5,232 nucleotides of DNA from Flavobacterium psychrophilum. Its GTDB lineage: Bacteria; Bacteroidota; Bacteroidia; Flavobacteriales; Flavobacteriaceae. Positions 5,223-5,232 of this stretch are shown here, in pieces. Made by a program: the position numbers and the translations under genes. Under the pieces are notes generated by a model, which saw nothing but the letters and a program-made list of their open reading frames with translations, ran no database searches and had not been told where the DNA came from. The stretch is from assembly GCA_943325515.2 (NCBI GenBank), contig CALPPS020000109.1:1-5232 (forward strand), written 5' to 3'. Position 1 is the stretch's first letter; each line of letters starts with the position of its first letter.

Positions 5223-5232
5223 TTTTTAAATA

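Overview
The window is AT-rich DNA from a member of the Bacteroidota, most likely the Flavobacteriia (Flavobacterium or a relative). The evidence is the codon usage, the absence of Shine-Dalgarno sequences, A-rich leaders directly before start codons, promoter elements of the TAnnTTTG (-7) type, and the protein set (DUF4369-TlpA lipoprotein, metallo-beta-lactamase/double rhodanese protein, SIMPL protein).

Left part (1-2140, + strand): a sulfur-handling gene pair. A 5'-truncated TauE/SafE (TSUP) membrane transporter is followed 52 bp later by a persulfide-dioxygenase-like metallo-beta-lactamase protein fused to two rhodanese domains, of which only the second keeps its catalytic cysteine. The likely logic is that the soluble enzyme oxidises persulfide sulfur to sulfite or thiosulfate and the transporter exports the product.

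Middle (2188-3435, + strand): a separately promoted lipoprotein thiol:disulfide oxidoreductase (DUF4369 plus TlpA-like thioredoxin fold with a CQPC active site). It ends in a 17-bp perfect hairpin terminator.

Non-protein stretch (3382-3788, about 400 bp): a tRNA-Tyr(GTA) gene with a well-formed Bacteroidota promoter. It is followed by an unusual 114-bp unit in which the last 16 nt of the tRNA and the next 14 nt are repeated (29 of 30 identical). The unit contains a 20-bp RNA-type hairpin and two smaller hairpins, and a terminator shared with the convergent genes follows. This is the most unusual part of the window. It looks like a tRNA-end duplication or a miniature att-like remnant, not an intact mobile element.

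Right part (3789-5222, - strand): a rhomboid intramembrane serine protease followed, 51 bp downstream, by a secreted SIMPL/DUF541 protein. They are probably co-transcribed and converge on the tRNA region.

I found no CRISPR array, insertion sequence, toxin-antitoxin or defence gene. Apart from the tRNA-end repeat, the window reads as ordinary chromosomal housekeeping and accessory metabolism.
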